Shown piece after piece: positions 52,601 through 62,598 of a stretch of 64,000 nucleotides of DNA; the first letter of the stretch is position 1; every line of letters begins with the position of its first letter. The notes below the pieces were generated by a model, which searched no databases, was not told where the DNA came from, and saw only the letters and a list, made by a program, of their open reading frames with translations. This stretch comes from Neodontobutis hainanensis. Lineage: Eukaryota; Chordata; Actinopteri; Gobiiformes; Odontobutidae. The position numbers and the translations under genes are program-made. The stretch covers positions 5,323,001-5,387,000 of the forward strand of contig JALDNG010000006.1 of NCBI GenBank assembly GCA_024349245.1, in the 5' to 3' direction.

Positions 52601-53939
52601 AGGAGGCCTTTAATAGTGGAACTGAGCGGCCTTATTGCATATGCATTGAGGTAGATCAAAGCCTTTTCGGAGGTCACACATTTACATAGTGATATCACTA
52701 GAGCTATGGGAACCTGGCAACCCATGTTATTTTTGAATAAAGAGGGCCTTGTTGAAGTCCTTTTGCACAATTTAGAACAGGAGTCAAGGAAGTCCCCTTT
52801 GCTGCACTGTCTGAGCTTTTTCTCTTTGGTTAAAAAATATGTCTTTACTGTGTGCTAGTCATTAAAGGGGCATGGGATATAATAAAAGAATGTCTTCTAA
52901 CTAAATTTCTAAATTGGACTTCATAGTTTATGCATATTTTTGTCAATAATCTAACCTTTCATTTTGAGCTATTTTTAGTTTTATATGGTTTTCTCAAAGA
53001 AAGTCTATGGCAGTAACTTGCAAGGCTAACAGTTTTTGTGTTTCTAGAATGGAGAGGGTGGACACAAAGGCTCATTCGGCTCTTCAGTCAAAAGGTGAGT
53101 ATAGACAAAGTCACTTCAATTCCTCACAAAAGATGGTGTCAAAAAAAGGTTAATTACATTGAGCCGATTATGATATAGAGATTTGTGTGTGAACGTGGTC
53201 GAAATTATTGTAATTTTTTTTTTAGTTTCAATCAAGCACCGACTATTTAATTATATTTCCCCTTAAATGCAATAATACTTTTGAAGGCTTTGCTAATGGA
53301 AAGTTAACCTTGAAGCTGAAATCAGTTTAGTGAAAGCATGTACTGTATGTATGCAGTTAACAGCTTCACCACATTCTGACAAAAACATGTTGCGTCTGTA
53401 AATTTAGGCTATATAGGCATGTAAGGCTTATTCTCACCAAAGTGAACGTGAAACTTATTTTAGTTTGTACAAAATTAATGTAACAAAGAGATCAATTCTT
53501 AAGGTGCCTTGTCCTCCAGTTTAAATTGTTACATTTGCATAGAATTTTTAAGCTTCGATCAGATCGGCCAAGATATGCGAGTGAACAGGCTGCAGATTTA
53601 ACTCGTATCCAAGTGCATAAAAGCAGGATTGTTAAGATTCTCATTGTGATAAGAAACTCAAGGTAATCTTAGCTTCACTCCATTCAAATGCTTAGAAAAA
53701 AGGTGTAGAAAGCTGGGCTGTGTAAAGAAATTATGCAGAAATTGTAAAAGGTTACACTTAGTAATAAGAAGTATGGACGGGTAAATATTCTGCTCTTATA
53801 ATGTTTTTCTTTATTCCTGTACTTTTCTGTAATAGCTTTTCGGGGAGCATCAGATGACAGCAACTCAGAGATTGAAGAAGCCTTACGTCCTCAACCTTTC
53901 AGCACAAACAATGTTGACACTGATGACTTCTACGACTGA
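34781..53939 (+). CDS. kiz: kizuna centrosomal protein, 15 coding exons (join of the exons listed below)
   Basis: Kizuna is a PLK1 substrate at the centrosome and ciliary basal body. It stabilises mitotic spindle poles, and loss of human KIZ causes rod-cone dystrophy (established knowledge). Joining the 15 exons gives 2187 nt, or 728 residues; human KIZ is about 670. Every intron is GT-AG and all phases close. Family hallmarks seen: an MSR start; a coiled coil around residues 30-115 containing SEKRRLELERELFAY and SYLKEI; a variable serine-rich middle (about 140-410); a folded-looking block at about 412-590 containing LWDRWFKHALLL and LVQLFTPLFLERH; and a strongly conserved acidic tail with SDDSNSEIEEALRPQ and a final DDFYD. 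The start at 34781 is chosen because MSR matches the human N-terminus; ATG 34844 is in frame but internal. Introns range from 88 nt (5) to 6241 nt (13). The weakest junction is intron 2. Extra or alternative exons cannot be excluded. Confidence 0.93.
35228..35290 (+). CDS. kiz: kiz exon 2 (residues 45-66)
   Basis: 63 nt between acceptor TTTGTAG and donor GTAAGT. It completes Ser45 and encodes EKRRLELERELFAYSKSDKR, the heart of the conserved coiled coil. Entry and exit phases are the same, so skipping would keep the frame. Confidence 0.93.
35692..35839 (+). CDS. kiz: kiz exon 3 (residues 66-115)
   Basis: Encodes SKLRSYLKEISDREAR and on to PLQQQK, continuing the coiled coil. The only frame-keeping acceptor I find is AG at 35690-35691. 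The more canonical CAG ending at 35683 adds 8 nt and gives an immediate stop after the exon 2 join. The codons between the two (35684-35691) look homologous to kizuna coding sequence, so the 5' edge is uncertain. The donor is GTATAA. Confidence 0.78.
36691..36765 (+). CDS. kiz: kiz exon 4 (residues 116-140)
   Basis: 75 nt, phase 0 at both ends, after a long T-rich tract and TTACAG, with donor GTAACG. It reads TDVLKKISNFMEARMRREQE, a charged helical segment prolonging the coiled coil. Similarity to mammalian kizuna is low here; the splice signals and phase carry the call. Confidence 0.8.
36766..37905 (+). other. kiz intron 4, CNE-like part at 37040-37330
   Basis: The middle of the intron is more complex and richer in G+C than its ends and includes TTATGCATAC and CATTCATTAA motifs; possible intronic regulatory element. 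Confidence 0.35.
37906..38491 (+). CDS. kiz: kiz exon 5, long variable exon (residues 141-336)
   Basis: Largest coding exon, 586 nt, from TTGCAG|GTG to a GTTTGT donor one base into a Gly codon; reading through gives a stop at once. It encodes a Ser/Thr/Pro-rich, probably disordered stretch. Acidic-X-Thr-hydrophobic sites at about residues 182-185 (DNTL) and 306-309 (ELTL) fit a loose PLK1 consensus, but I cannot align them with the human PLK1 site. Confidence 0.9.
38580..38805 (+). CDS. kiz: kiz exon 6 (residues 336-411)
   Basis: Follows an 88 nt intron and acceptor TTACACAG, restoring the split Gly. It is Ser- and Asp/Glu-rich, with EESDDSHQSSVESLF near its end. The donor is CAG|GTACAG at 38806. 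An inner CAG|GT at 38790-38792 is a possible alternative donor, but it would not fit exon 7 in phase. Confidence 0.88.
38806..40917 (+). other. kiz intron 6, nothing recognisable
   Basis: 2.1 kb. Some complex sequence at 39580-40450, but no exon in phase with both neighbours that I can support. Confidence 0.45.
40918..41037 (+). CDS. kiz: kiz exon 7 (residues 411-451)
   Basis: 120 nt after TTTTTTTCAG, with a GTATAC donor. It encodes SQKGLFKLLDTIEGRLH and TEELNQII, the beginning of the conserved C-terminal half. Phase 2 at both ends. Confidence 0.92.
41337..41501 (+). CDS. kiz: kiz exon 8 (residues 451-506)
   Basis: The acceptor GGATAG at 41331-41336 is the one that keeps phase. AG sites at 41310 and 41357 give stops or the wrong frame. 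It encodes DPKACGAVVLHELQRLSW and GCLLPQDL, ending at donor GTAAGA. Phase 2 at both ends. Confidence 0.85.
41502..42485 (+). other. kiz intron 8
   Basis: A+T-rich with a short (GAT/TTA)n tract at 42305-42335; otherwise featureless. Confidence 0.55.
42486..42636 (+). CDS. kiz: kiz exon 9 (residues 506-556)
   Basis: 151 nt between CCCACAG and GTAGCG. It encodes AAQLWDRWFKHALLLKELHV followed by LVQLFTPLFLERH, the most recognisable kizuna block. G+C is clearly higher than in the flanking introns. Confidence 0.95.
42637..44161 (+). other. kiz intron 9, nothing recognisable
   Basis: 1.5 kb with a pyrimidine-rich patch at about 43105-43160 and a purine-rich stretch at 43900-44000; no exon supported. 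Confidence 0.5.
44162..44300 (+). CDS. kiz: kiz exon 10 (residues 557-603)
   Basis: 139 nt after GCTTCTAG. It encodes AKVLLRTLLSRSSEECPSAE and a Pro/Gln-rich end with four consecutive Gln. The donor GTTCTC is weak and leaves one base of a Glu codon. A SINE-like copy begins about 100 nt into the following intron. Confidence 0.92.
44403..44695 (+). mobile_element. SINE-like copy, 5'-truncated (kiz intron 10)
   Basis: Matches the larger copy at 51455-51840 from CTGTGAGGAGTCTGCATGTC through GAATGGTTGTCTGTC, AACTGGCCACTGTCCAGG and GATAG.CTCCA to a purine-rich end; the tRNA-like head is absent. Clearly diverged, so an old insertion. Confidence 0.8.
44987..45049 (+). CDS. kiz: kiz exon 11 (residues 603-624)
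   Basis: 63 nt between TTCTTACAG and GTAAAA. It reads EQQSSEEDSQDESPVESVPI, strongly acidic. Phase 1 at both ends, so it could act as a cassette exon. Confidence 0.9.
45120..45430 (+). promoter_or_regulatory. CNE-like block in kiz intron 11
   Basis: Non-repetitive, balanced sequence with TAATTATC, CTTTAATTG and TAATGCAG motifs, sharply different from the A+T-rich intron around it. One of the stronger enhancer-like candidates; not aligned. Confidence 0.4.
46261..46356 (+). CDS. kiz: kiz exon 12 (residues 624-656)
   Basis: 96 nt after CTGAACAG. It encodes SKAYKMLKQSAMQDRM and then an acidic run DEDEEEGG, ending at donor GTAAGA. SKAYxxLKQS is a kizuna C-terminal feature. Phase 1 at both ends. 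Confidence 0.92.
46737..46806 (+). CDS. kiz: kiz exon 13 (residues 656-679)
   Basis: 70 nt after TTTTTTAAG, with donor GTAAAA. It reads INHDHEEDLGRTKRSLHQDP and ends two bases into an Arg codon. This is a poorly conserved linker, supported by splice signals and by exact phase with exons 12 and 14. Confidence 0.85.
49626..49691. repeat. (TA)n microsatellite
   Basis: About 65 nt of TA after two TATACAC units; inside kiz intron 13. Confidence 0.97.
51455..51842 (+). mobile_element. tRNA-derived SINE-like element, near full length (kiz intron 13)
   Basis: The head has AGTGGTTAGCACTCCTG at 51473-51489 (A-box-like) and GAGTTCAAACA at 51510-51520 (decayed B-box). The body has GGTTCTCTCCAGGTACTCCG, AACTGGCCACTGTCCAGGGT and GGGATAGGCTCCAG. 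The tail is (ATAA)/(TGAA)-like simple sequence. I recognise this as a very abundant percomorph-fish repeat; the family name is left open. Confidence 0.82.
53048..53094 (+). CDS. kiz: kiz exon 14 (residues 679-695)
   Basis: Only 47 nt, between TGTTTCTAG and donor GTGAGT, after a 6.2 kb intron. It reads MERVDTKAHSALQSK in the one frame that links exon 13 (phase 2) to exon 15 (phase 1). Confidence 0.88.
53095..53835 (+). other. kiz intron 14, nothing recognisable
   Basis: 741 nt, A+T-rich, with an octamer ATTTGCAT at 53533-53540. Confidence 0.55.
53836..53939 (+). CDS. kiz: kiz exon 15 with stop (residues 695-728)
   Basis: After CTGTAATAG the exon encodes AFRGASDDSNSEIEEALRPQ and ends DDFYD before TGA. 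This acidic tail is the best conserved signature of kizuna, and human KIZ ends almost identically. Confidence 0.96.
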
Positions 53940-54125
53940 TAAATCCCTAACCCCAGCCCAAGATATTTTTAAATACATTTAATTATCACACTGGAAAATT
54001 CAAAAGAACCTGTTTCTGTGTATTTCACCCCTGACCATTATTTTACTAACTGTCTGGTCTGCATTGTAAATCAATGCATGATGTATTGTAAAAACAAATA
54101 ATAAAAGTAGACAGCTCTCATGGGT
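53940..54125 (+). terminator. kiz: kiz 3' UTR and poly(A) signal
   Basis: A short 3' UTR follows the TGA. AATAAA at 54100-54105 is the canonical poly(A) signal, so cleavage is expected near 54115-54130, where a T/G-containing stretch follows. Confidence 0.65.
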
Positions 54126-54129
54126 AAAG

Positions 54130-54960
54130 TATGTGAAGAGTTGTCCAACACTCTGATGTTAACCCTGCTTCAGTCTCTTTATCTGAACAACTCTCCCAGC
54201 TCATAATAACAGCTTGAAATAGATTAAACTGATCTTTTAAAGCGATTTGTTTGCACTAGGCTGGAAATCATGCATTTTGAATGCTGCAAGCATCTCCGAG
54301 TGCTCTACCTCCAGCCTGCTCGAGTGTAGTGATGTGAGTCACCTGTGAAATGACAAAGCACAATGGCCACTCTGAACGCGGTGCCGTGACCCCTGAACCT
54401 GCTGAAGAGGCCTATCTCCCGGGGCACAAAGTATTGCAGAAACTCTGAATATTTAGAACATGTGGGCCAATGCTCAAACATATTTGCATTTGTACCCACT
54501 ACTTCTTTGATAAATGTGCTTATATGACACATTTGCAAAGCCAAGTCTAAATTCGACTGTGCTAGGGTGCAAATGAATCAGGGCCAGCACACACAGCACA
54601 ACAGGAGATGGTAGTGCCCTATGCCCTGTATCATCCTGTTTCTATTAATAACTCTGTGCTGCTGTGTGGGAGGTTACATTTCCAAGTTTACATTTATAGT
54701 TCATTATGTCTGTAGTATAAATTTCCAAATGTGCCATTCTGGGATGTGGTAAAAAGCCTGTGGCATTTAGTGTCAGTGAGATTCCATTAGTCAGCTTTAG
54801 GTGACTTCACAAGCCTGAACCTTTTAAAGTAGGACTCCACATTCATTACCAATAATGGCTTCAGACAGCCCTGACCCAGCACAAAAAGGGACTGTGGCAG
54901 AATAATTTGGAGTTTGCTAAAAGGCTTTCTCACATAATATCCATGTTAAGGAGCATGTCA
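54130..54960. promoter_or_regulatory. CNE-like region just 3' of kiz
   Basis: Complex sequence starting right after the kiz poly(A) signal, with an octamer ATTTGCAT at 54482-54489 and a 79-codon minus frame without family match. Could also hold an alternative long 3' UTR. Confidence 0.33.
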
Positions 54961-55165
54961 ACAGATACTTGTGTGCGTCAGATAGCTCATGGTGAAAGTG
55001 GAGTTATATTGTACTAATGTGTACACAATAACACAATAAAAGGAGCTTCTCAGCCTCCATGTCACAAAGACGGAGCTTGATATTGATAATATTTGACTGA
55101 TATCTCTAGTCTTGACTGGCACGAGGGTTTCATTTTGCAATAAAGAAATATATCTACACTTTGAT

Positions 55166-55258
55166 GAAGTGGTTAGCACGGTGGCCTCTCAACAAAAAGG
55201 CCCAGGGTCTGACTTCTCGGTCGGACGGGAGACCTTTGCATGTTTTCCCCGTGTTCAG
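55166..55258 (+). mobile_element. SINE-like head fragment
   Basis: AAGTGGTTAGCACGGTGGCC and CATGTTTTCCCCGTGTTC match the 5' third of the fish SINE-like repeat; the rest is missing. Confidence 0.65.
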
Positions 55259-55259
55259 G

Positions 55260-57800
55260 TAAAGTACCCCAATATGCCCCTGGTGTGGCTGCCAACTAGG
55301 GAATAAAATATTTAGAAAGTTGTCATCATGATCAACACTTGAGTTACAAATGCAGTGCAGATGTGTCTTTCAACTGCAATGGTAGGGTCAGTATCCTCCT
55401 AGGCCAGTAAAGTTTAAAAAAAGTACTTTAAAATTATTTAGCAGCATACAAAATTAACAACAGCATTGAAATGAGCTCAAAATATATGTGATTGATCTTG
55501 TATCAATAAGAAAGAAGCCAAGGTTTTATATCAACTTGATGTCAAAGTATCACAGTTCAAGACACGGCTGTCCTTCAGCAAAACAACCTGGAATCTAAAA
55601 TGAATCCTGCTGCTTCTGTGTGAAGCCAGTGTGCACATGTATACAGTTGTGCTAAAAAGCACAAATGTGAGCAAGAAGATCTTAACTACACATTACTGGA
55701 AGCCATAAAATTGTTTAGTTGACGTTAGATTTTAGCATATTAGAGTTTAGCCTGCAGTCCTTCTTTTATGGCTTCATATCAAAAAATATTCTGATAATTT
55801 AAAATAGCAGTTAAGATCAGTGATAGTTATTGCATGTAGACTATCTGTAATTTTTACTTTTTTATGGATTTGTGTGCTTTATCTCATTTAGCCTTCTGTG
55901 GCATTCAGAATATTTATTGTAGTGAGTAAATCTAATAACACCCACAGCAAGTATTTCTGTGAATTCTTGTCATTGTAAAGACACTTGTATATTTTTATTC
56001 CAGACTATGAATCAAGTTCAAAGTGTATTAAGACTCATTTTATGTACATTAATCTACCTGACTGTGGGTTTGGCCTCTGTACATGGAGGAACTGGTATGA
56101 CACATTGTTCTTTTATCAGACCAAGATCTATTTAAAATGTAAAATACCATGTCTTTATATTGATTGAAAAAAAACACCCCGTCATTTTAATTTAAAAGCA
56201 GACTGAGAAACACACATTAAGCAGTCAGCTTATTAGAAGTTATTGAATTTGAAAGCTGGAAAATCAAGAAATGATTTGATATGGCCGTATCTAAAGTTTG
56301 ACCTTTGCCTTTTCTGTTCAGTGCCATCAGTACCATTTTCCTGCTTTTCTCCAGCCAAGAACAAGGAGGGACTTGTGCCAGCACTCTTCTATAGTTGGAG
56401 TTTTTCTTCTGTCAGTGAATGGTAGCATATAAAAGGTTTATTCTAGATGGTAGCGCTCAGCAGGGAGAGGAATAAAGTTATAACCCTCTACAAACATCAA
56501 TGCCCATGTCCTTATACACATTCAATAACACATCTTATTCTTTCATGTGCTTATTTGTTGGCCCATTCTGCCTACCACAGTGCCCTTTTATAACAAATAT
56601 TTAATGTTTTGACAAAGTGAGGAGTCACAAAGAATATTGAGGCAAAGTTAAACACACTGATTAACATGGCTCCGTTTTCACTCTTGTATATCCATGCACT
56701 ATATTCTTGCTCGCTGGACAAACCGAGGATCTCGAGTGTGCATCTGTTATTATCCCCAACCCTACTTTTATTTTTATCAGTGAATAATCATTTACAGCAA
56801 GGTCATTTTGATCTTCTGCCTCAATAGGCCTCAATTAAATATTCATTCATTCTGATGTGGCCTCTTTGGCAGCTTCTTTGGTATGTGTGGTAAACAGACA
56901 AAAGGCTGTGCTTTTGATTACAAGAGCTTGAGCTGTTTCAAAGAGACCAGGCACCATTATATAGCCTACAGTTAAACAATCTTTTCCACTGATCAGCACA
57001 GTTCTTACTAAAATATTTATTTTGGCCAGGAATTAGTAAATTTGTCCTTGAATATTGAAACAAAAACTATTTATTCAGTTTGGAGGGCTTCATTGAGCTG
57101 GTTGCCGAAGGTTACTGTTTTATGTTCACGCTGGATACGTCCACCATTTCAACGGCAAATAAACTTTATTGGATTAGATTATTCAATATATGGCATACTA
57201 TATTTAAATTCTCTTCTAAAGTTATTTGTGAGAATTCAGATACCACTACTAAATTTTGTATGGCTTTACAATAGGATATGCTTTCCATATTTTATATACT
57301 TTGTAGTCCCATTACAGGATGAAAAAGGCACCATATCCACTTAGTCCAGAAAATACTGACAACTTCCTAAAGGATTTGCATGACAAACTTGTTTGCCAAA
57401 AAGTAATCCAGATGGTTTTAATGATAATAAGATAAACCCTTTGTGCTATAAGTATCCTTTACTTTTGGCCTAAATCTACCAAAAGTTCTTTGTAACTAGT
57501 ACTGCCAAGACATTCCACTGAAATCACAAGACACATTTTCAAGTCAGTTTATGTTGTAAATACCTTTTGTACTTGCATGCTTAAGAAAAATGATTTATTA
57601 GTAGTAGTCTCCACCACTGAAGTTTGGGGTCATTACAATTTTAAAAATAAAAATGTATTACAATAATAATAGCATAACAATGATATATGTTACTTCGGTA
57701 ACACTATATGTTATATTGTTCCTGTTTCCTATGGCACATATCTCGCACTCCCACTACATTTATCATTCGATTCAGAAAGTATCAGCAGGCGCATTGGCTG
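55260..57800. other. Intergenic, no gene seen
   Basis: A+T-rich with chance frames. The 100-codon frame at 57042-57344 is overlapped by another frame and has no family resemblance. Confidence 0.55.
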
Positions 57801-60240
57801 AACAATGGGTCCAAGGATGATTTGCACATGAATGATGCGTGTGAATGAGAATGGGTTACTGAGGAAGGCTGCGTCTCCATCACCGGGGCCAGGAAGGTTT
57901 GCTCCCCTCTGCCCCCCACTCTATAAAGACCAGGTGAGATTCTCCAGCACAAAGGACCAAGTGAAAATCTGTTCAGCGTGGATGCCGAAAACCCTTATTA
58001 TGGTAATGCTTTAGGGAGGATTTCAGTGGTTCCTATATAAAAGCACTGTCATCTGCAGCCGGATACCATGCCTTTATGGTCTGCTGCCACATGTCCAGAG
58101 GGTTTTGATCTTTTAATTGCTTTATCTGTACACTAAAGTGTCATCCACTTTTTTCTGTAGTCTCCTGACCTATTTGGGCCAGGGTCAAGCTTCCACTTTC
58201 TTTATAGTTTATGAAAAGCTCTGTGTTTGCATTTGCCGCCCAAACTCATTACATATTCCTTTGTATTTTGACTCTAATTTCTAAAATAGAATCATACATT
58301 TGGCCAAAATCAAGAACCATCAGTGTGTTTTATGTGAAAGAAATTATATTTTCGGTATCCTGGAACTAACCATTTCAGCAAATTGTGAAAAAATACTAAA
58401 TTGGTGACTGATGAATTTATAAACTGCACACTTCATTTGTGCAGCCACATGAATTGTGTTCTATTTATTCCATTGAAGGAACTATCATCAATGTACAATC
58501 TGATTATTAGATTCCCCCCCCCTGCCTCCATTTAGCAGCCAATTTCACTGCAGCCTACATACGTTCATATGATTATTGAGCAGCATTATGGCCGAATGTG
58601 CGACAGACAGAGAAGTCCACGTTCTGTGTCAGCACAAACACTGTCGTATTAGTCACACTATAATAAATGCTTTTGCCCTTAATATAAAACTGCTTGCATG
58701 TCTCTATTTATACAAGCAAAAACATTTGCTCCAGAGACCCTGACCATGACTGGACGAAGAAACAGGAAATGTCTCAATGTGTATTTTAAGTCATTGACTA
58801 AAATGTTAGCGCTCAGATAATTTGACATTTTACACTTTTTGCAAATACATATTCAAAGATCCTTAGTGGTGCCAATAAGAAAGGGCAACAAAGAGTATTT
58901 CTAAAGGTGTCCATACACTTCTGAGGTAAAACGGTTCTTCTAGATGTAAACTACGTGACTTTTTGTTGAATATATAAGGGAATGTTGGAATGTTACATGG
59001 CTCAGAGTCTTACATCATCACAAAGTGTCTGCCCACTCATCTCAAGAAATTCATGTCTTGTTCACACCCATATTACTTTGAAACTACCTATGAAACTAAT
59101 ATCCTACTGTATTTAACCACATGGCTGAAACAAACAGTTGTACACAAGTGGTATTTTCCATCAGCTAATATTACACTAACTGAGTTTTAGGTATACCCAT
59201 TTCGTGGAGATGATGTCCAGAATGGCTGACTATGCTGAACAATACTGAAGAGACTGGTGCCATGTGATAAAGCTCCTAATGTAGATTGCCAGATTCCTCC
59301 TCGAGACGCTTGAAATCACATTATAATTAACTACATTTAGGATTGAGAGCAGAGTCCCAGTTTAGAGCTATTCCCATGTTTCTCTCTCTCTCTTTGCCGC
59401 ACCCTCTTTCTCTGTTACTCTCTCTTTCCTGTCTGGTTAATTAATATGGAAAGATGGAAAGGCATCATATTCTACAAATTCCTATGAGATTGGCTTGCAA
59501 AAGCTGTTAAAGCCAAGTAGGCAAATTAGTATTCATGCAGGTTTTCCTGTTGCAAGTCGTTTTTCCCTGTGGGACCAAGTAGTAGATTGGGTAGACAGGC
59601 AACGCTCATCCTTGATTATGTGTGCAGAATGCCACCACAGCGCGAGAGCCCAGCAGGCTAAAACATTCCTTAGGCAGTAAATCAATTTCTGTGACCTGCT
59701 AAATGTAATTGACGATAGACTCTAATTCTTTAACCCTGTGTATGAGGTAAAACACATCCTGAGTTAGAATGATTACCAGCTATTATACAAATCCACAGTT
59801 TCTGTATCCGTTAATAACCATTTACCACAAAATTATACATACTGCATGACAATAAACAATTGCTTTAATGCACTAGTTGTGCCTTTATTTAGGCAGTCAA
59901 CTGGGAAAAAAACAATTGAGAATGGCTTGGTAAAGAGTTCATGCTTTTAGATACATGGACATTTGTATGTAAATGGAGATGGTAATATTTCACAGGACTT
60001 GTTACGGTTTATACATAATAGGATTTATATGGAATATTTGGGGGGATTACACTGTATGGAAGGTTTTGATGCTTATGGGACCACAACTGCACCTTCAGTA
60101 ATTTTACACTTAGGGCTAGTAAATATTTGGTTATGCAAAGTACAGTGTGAAATATTTTGAGAACATATAATGCACTCGTGCGTCTGTTTATTATTGTCGG
60201 TAAAAAACATTTATGATTGAGGATTTTCACATGCGAATGG
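57801..60240. other. Intergenic; weak CNE-like parts at 57810-58060 and 59330-59700
   Basis: No gene. Includes a C-run at 58514-58522 and a (CT)n stretch at about 59382-59432. Confidence 0.45.
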
Positions 60241-60760
60241 AATTCTTCGTGGGTCTTCTTTTATTTTCTGCACCGACATTTAGTGAAGCACAAACTCATT
60301 TGACAGGTCATGCATCCCATGGCCTTAACTTGACCACCAGGCCCAGGACACAGGTTCTGACTTTGGCCAGATTAATTAGCAGTCTCTCCTCTTCAGTCCA
60401 TTCCCCATTCCTATTAGACCCTGCTCAGAAATCTGCTGGAAGGTAATTTGGTGCTCCATGCACACAGGGCGTAGCACTGACACCTTATGCTTCATGATTG
60501 AAGCAATCTCCTGGGGACAGTACTAAATTTATTCATGGTGCACTCTCCCACAGCCACTAGAGACGTGTCTGTGCCTGTCTGCCACACATTCACAGATTTC
60601 CTGCTCTGCATCTTTCTCCAAATGCACAAATAATGCTAAATGATCTGAGAAAGACGTTGCTGTACCTGTCTCAGCAGGGACCTGGTGATCTTTAGGTGAG
60701 CGAGCTGTCTCTATTCAGTGAGCCTCTGAAATGGAAACAATACATAATTTTCAGCAGTGC
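60240..60760. promoter_or_regulatory. CNE-like block
   Basis: Long complex section with CAGATTAATTAGCAG (bicoid/homeodomain-type) and TTTATTCATGG motifs; the best candidate regulatory block downstream of kiz. Composition-based. Confidence 0.38.
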
Positions 60761-62029
60761 ATTTACAAATCGTATCCTTTATATCCTTTCCTATTCTGCC
60801 TTCCTCCTGAGGGAATCCACAGGTTAACACACAGCCATGTCTGTGCGTCTGGCACTGGGTCACAGGAAGTACATTAAAGTAATTCTACCTTCATGGCTTA
60901 AATGTGTTGATAATAGAGAAGTTAGCAAAAGGTGATCACAAAGCGGATTAGCCCAAGACACAACAGGGGGATTTGTTGGATCCTCTGCCATTAACCACGT
61001 TGTTGGCCTTAACCAGTGCTACAAAGTATTTCTTACCATAGATGACAACATGAAATTTAATAAAAATCTATATCAGGTGGTTGAACACACTGTAAACTAC
61101 AGAGGGCCATATTAGTGTGGCTTAAAGGTAAAACCACTCTGTCGTCACTTTAGCACTTCCGACTGCATCCCCTTGGCGGTCACAGTGATAAAGGGACGCA
61201 CACAAATAAGAGCCATCACTCCGGAGGCTGTAAACCTGTTTGAAGATATTGTATCATTGGAGCGGAAGAGGCAAACAAGTGCCCTCAAGTCATGCAGTGC
61301 TTGAGTGCAAAGAGGTGTTTTGACAATTAGCCCTATGAATTTGTCTCCCTCAACATAAAAAACTGAGTGCTATCAATATTTGTTACCCAAACACATTTTA
61401 CTTGCTTTTGCTAAGTGACAATATTATCCTGTCAAAGAGGAAAGGCTCTGCAATCTAGAGTTCATGTTCAGCTACATCTGCTGAGGTTTATGTTCAGGTT
61501 TTAAAGATGCACAACATGACAAATAAAATGCACTGATATTAGCTGTAAGATCATTTTATGTGAGAAAATATTATGTGGGGGGATTTATACTTATTTTGTT
61601 GCCGTTTTAATTAAATAATTATTTAGTAAGTATGGTTGCTAGATACATGTGGATAGCTCATGTATTACCTCATTAGTTCTCAGCAGGAGAAGCAGACAGG
61701 GGCAACACTACAGAGAGTATATGCAGCTGGAAATAGGGCCCCTGAACACAGAACACAGAAAATACTACAACTGCTGTGAAATGGCCCATACTTCGGTTCA
61801 GACCACCATATGCACCAACAAATACACCCCAAATGTTCTGGGGTAGTATACATGAGTATTAGCATTCTTAATCACCATAAAATGTAACCAGAAAGACTAG
61901 AATAATTTTCTATTTTATACTTACTTCTTAATGAGGTTCCATCCACCCTGACACACACACAAAGTGGACACTGGACACTGCCAATATAAATGTTTTTTTT
62001 TTTGTGAATATGACATTTTTATGTATTTT
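60761..62029. other. Intergenic; weak CNE-like part at 60950-61330
   Basis: No gene recognised. Short (CA)n at 61952-61961. Confidence 0.5.
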
Positions 62030-62208
62030 CAACTGTCCTGGACACATTTCGGCACGGCCTGTCCGTCCTGGGAGTGGATCCCTTCTTCTGCAGTTCTCAC
62101 TGAAGTTTCTCTTTTTTCCCAGCTGTTTTTTTTGGGGAGTTTTTCCTTACCCTGATGGAGGGTCTAAGGACAGTTGGATGTCGTCTAGTGCTATACAAAA
62201 ATAAAAGT
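62030..62208 (+). mobile_element. Interspersed-repeat tail fragment, class uncertain
   Basis: GTCCTGGGAGTGGATCCCTT, GGGGAGTTTTTCCTTACCCT, GGAGGGTCTAAGGACAG and GCTATACAAAAATAAA are in the order seen in a widespread teleost repeat; recognised from memory, not searched. Confidence 0.55.
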
Positions 62209-62478
62209 CTTGTCTATTACAAACTTATGCAGTGAGTAGTGATGAAGTCACTTTTCAGCCCAGCAAGGTATAAAAGCATCTTGATCAACAGTTACAGTCC
62301 TTCAACTGAACTAACAATTTCATTTTTGAGCAGTCTGTTATTTTAAATTGAAAAACTAAAATACACTAAATATACAATAAAACGTCATACTCAGTCATCA
62401 AGAGTTGTGTTTTATTTTGCAATGCATTTTGCATGTTTTAGAAGATCTCATCTTTTATTTTTGTTTTGTATGTTTAAA

Positions 62479-62598
62479 TGTTGACTAACTGGCCATTGTC
62501 CAGGGTGTACCCCGCCTCAGGTCCAAGGCTGCCGGGAGAGGCTCCAGTCACCTGTGACCCCTAACAGGACAAAGCAGTGGAAAATTAATGAACGAATG
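62479..62598 (+). mobile_element. SINE-like copy, 3' fragment
   Basis: GACTAACTGGCCATTGTCCA, then GAGGCTCCAGTCACCTGTGA and a GAACGAATG tail match the 3' third of the 51455-51842 copy. Confidence 0.75.

Larger units (their letters stand above)
46807..53047 (+). other. kiz intron 13, large CNE-like intron
   Basis: At 6.2 kb this is a third of the gene. Complex blocks lie at about 46815-47000, 47380-47680, 48050-48480, 49900-50330 and 50830-51340. They alternate with A+T-rich DNA, a (TA)n tract and a SINE-like copy. Octamers occur at 46876, 50803 and 52175. This fits an intron holding regulatory elements, possibly for a neighbouring gene. Confidence 0.4.

Noticed and set aside
57042..57344. 100-codon frame downstream of kiz as part of the next gene
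   Set aside because: No family resemblance, a competing overlapping frame, and A+T-rich composition.
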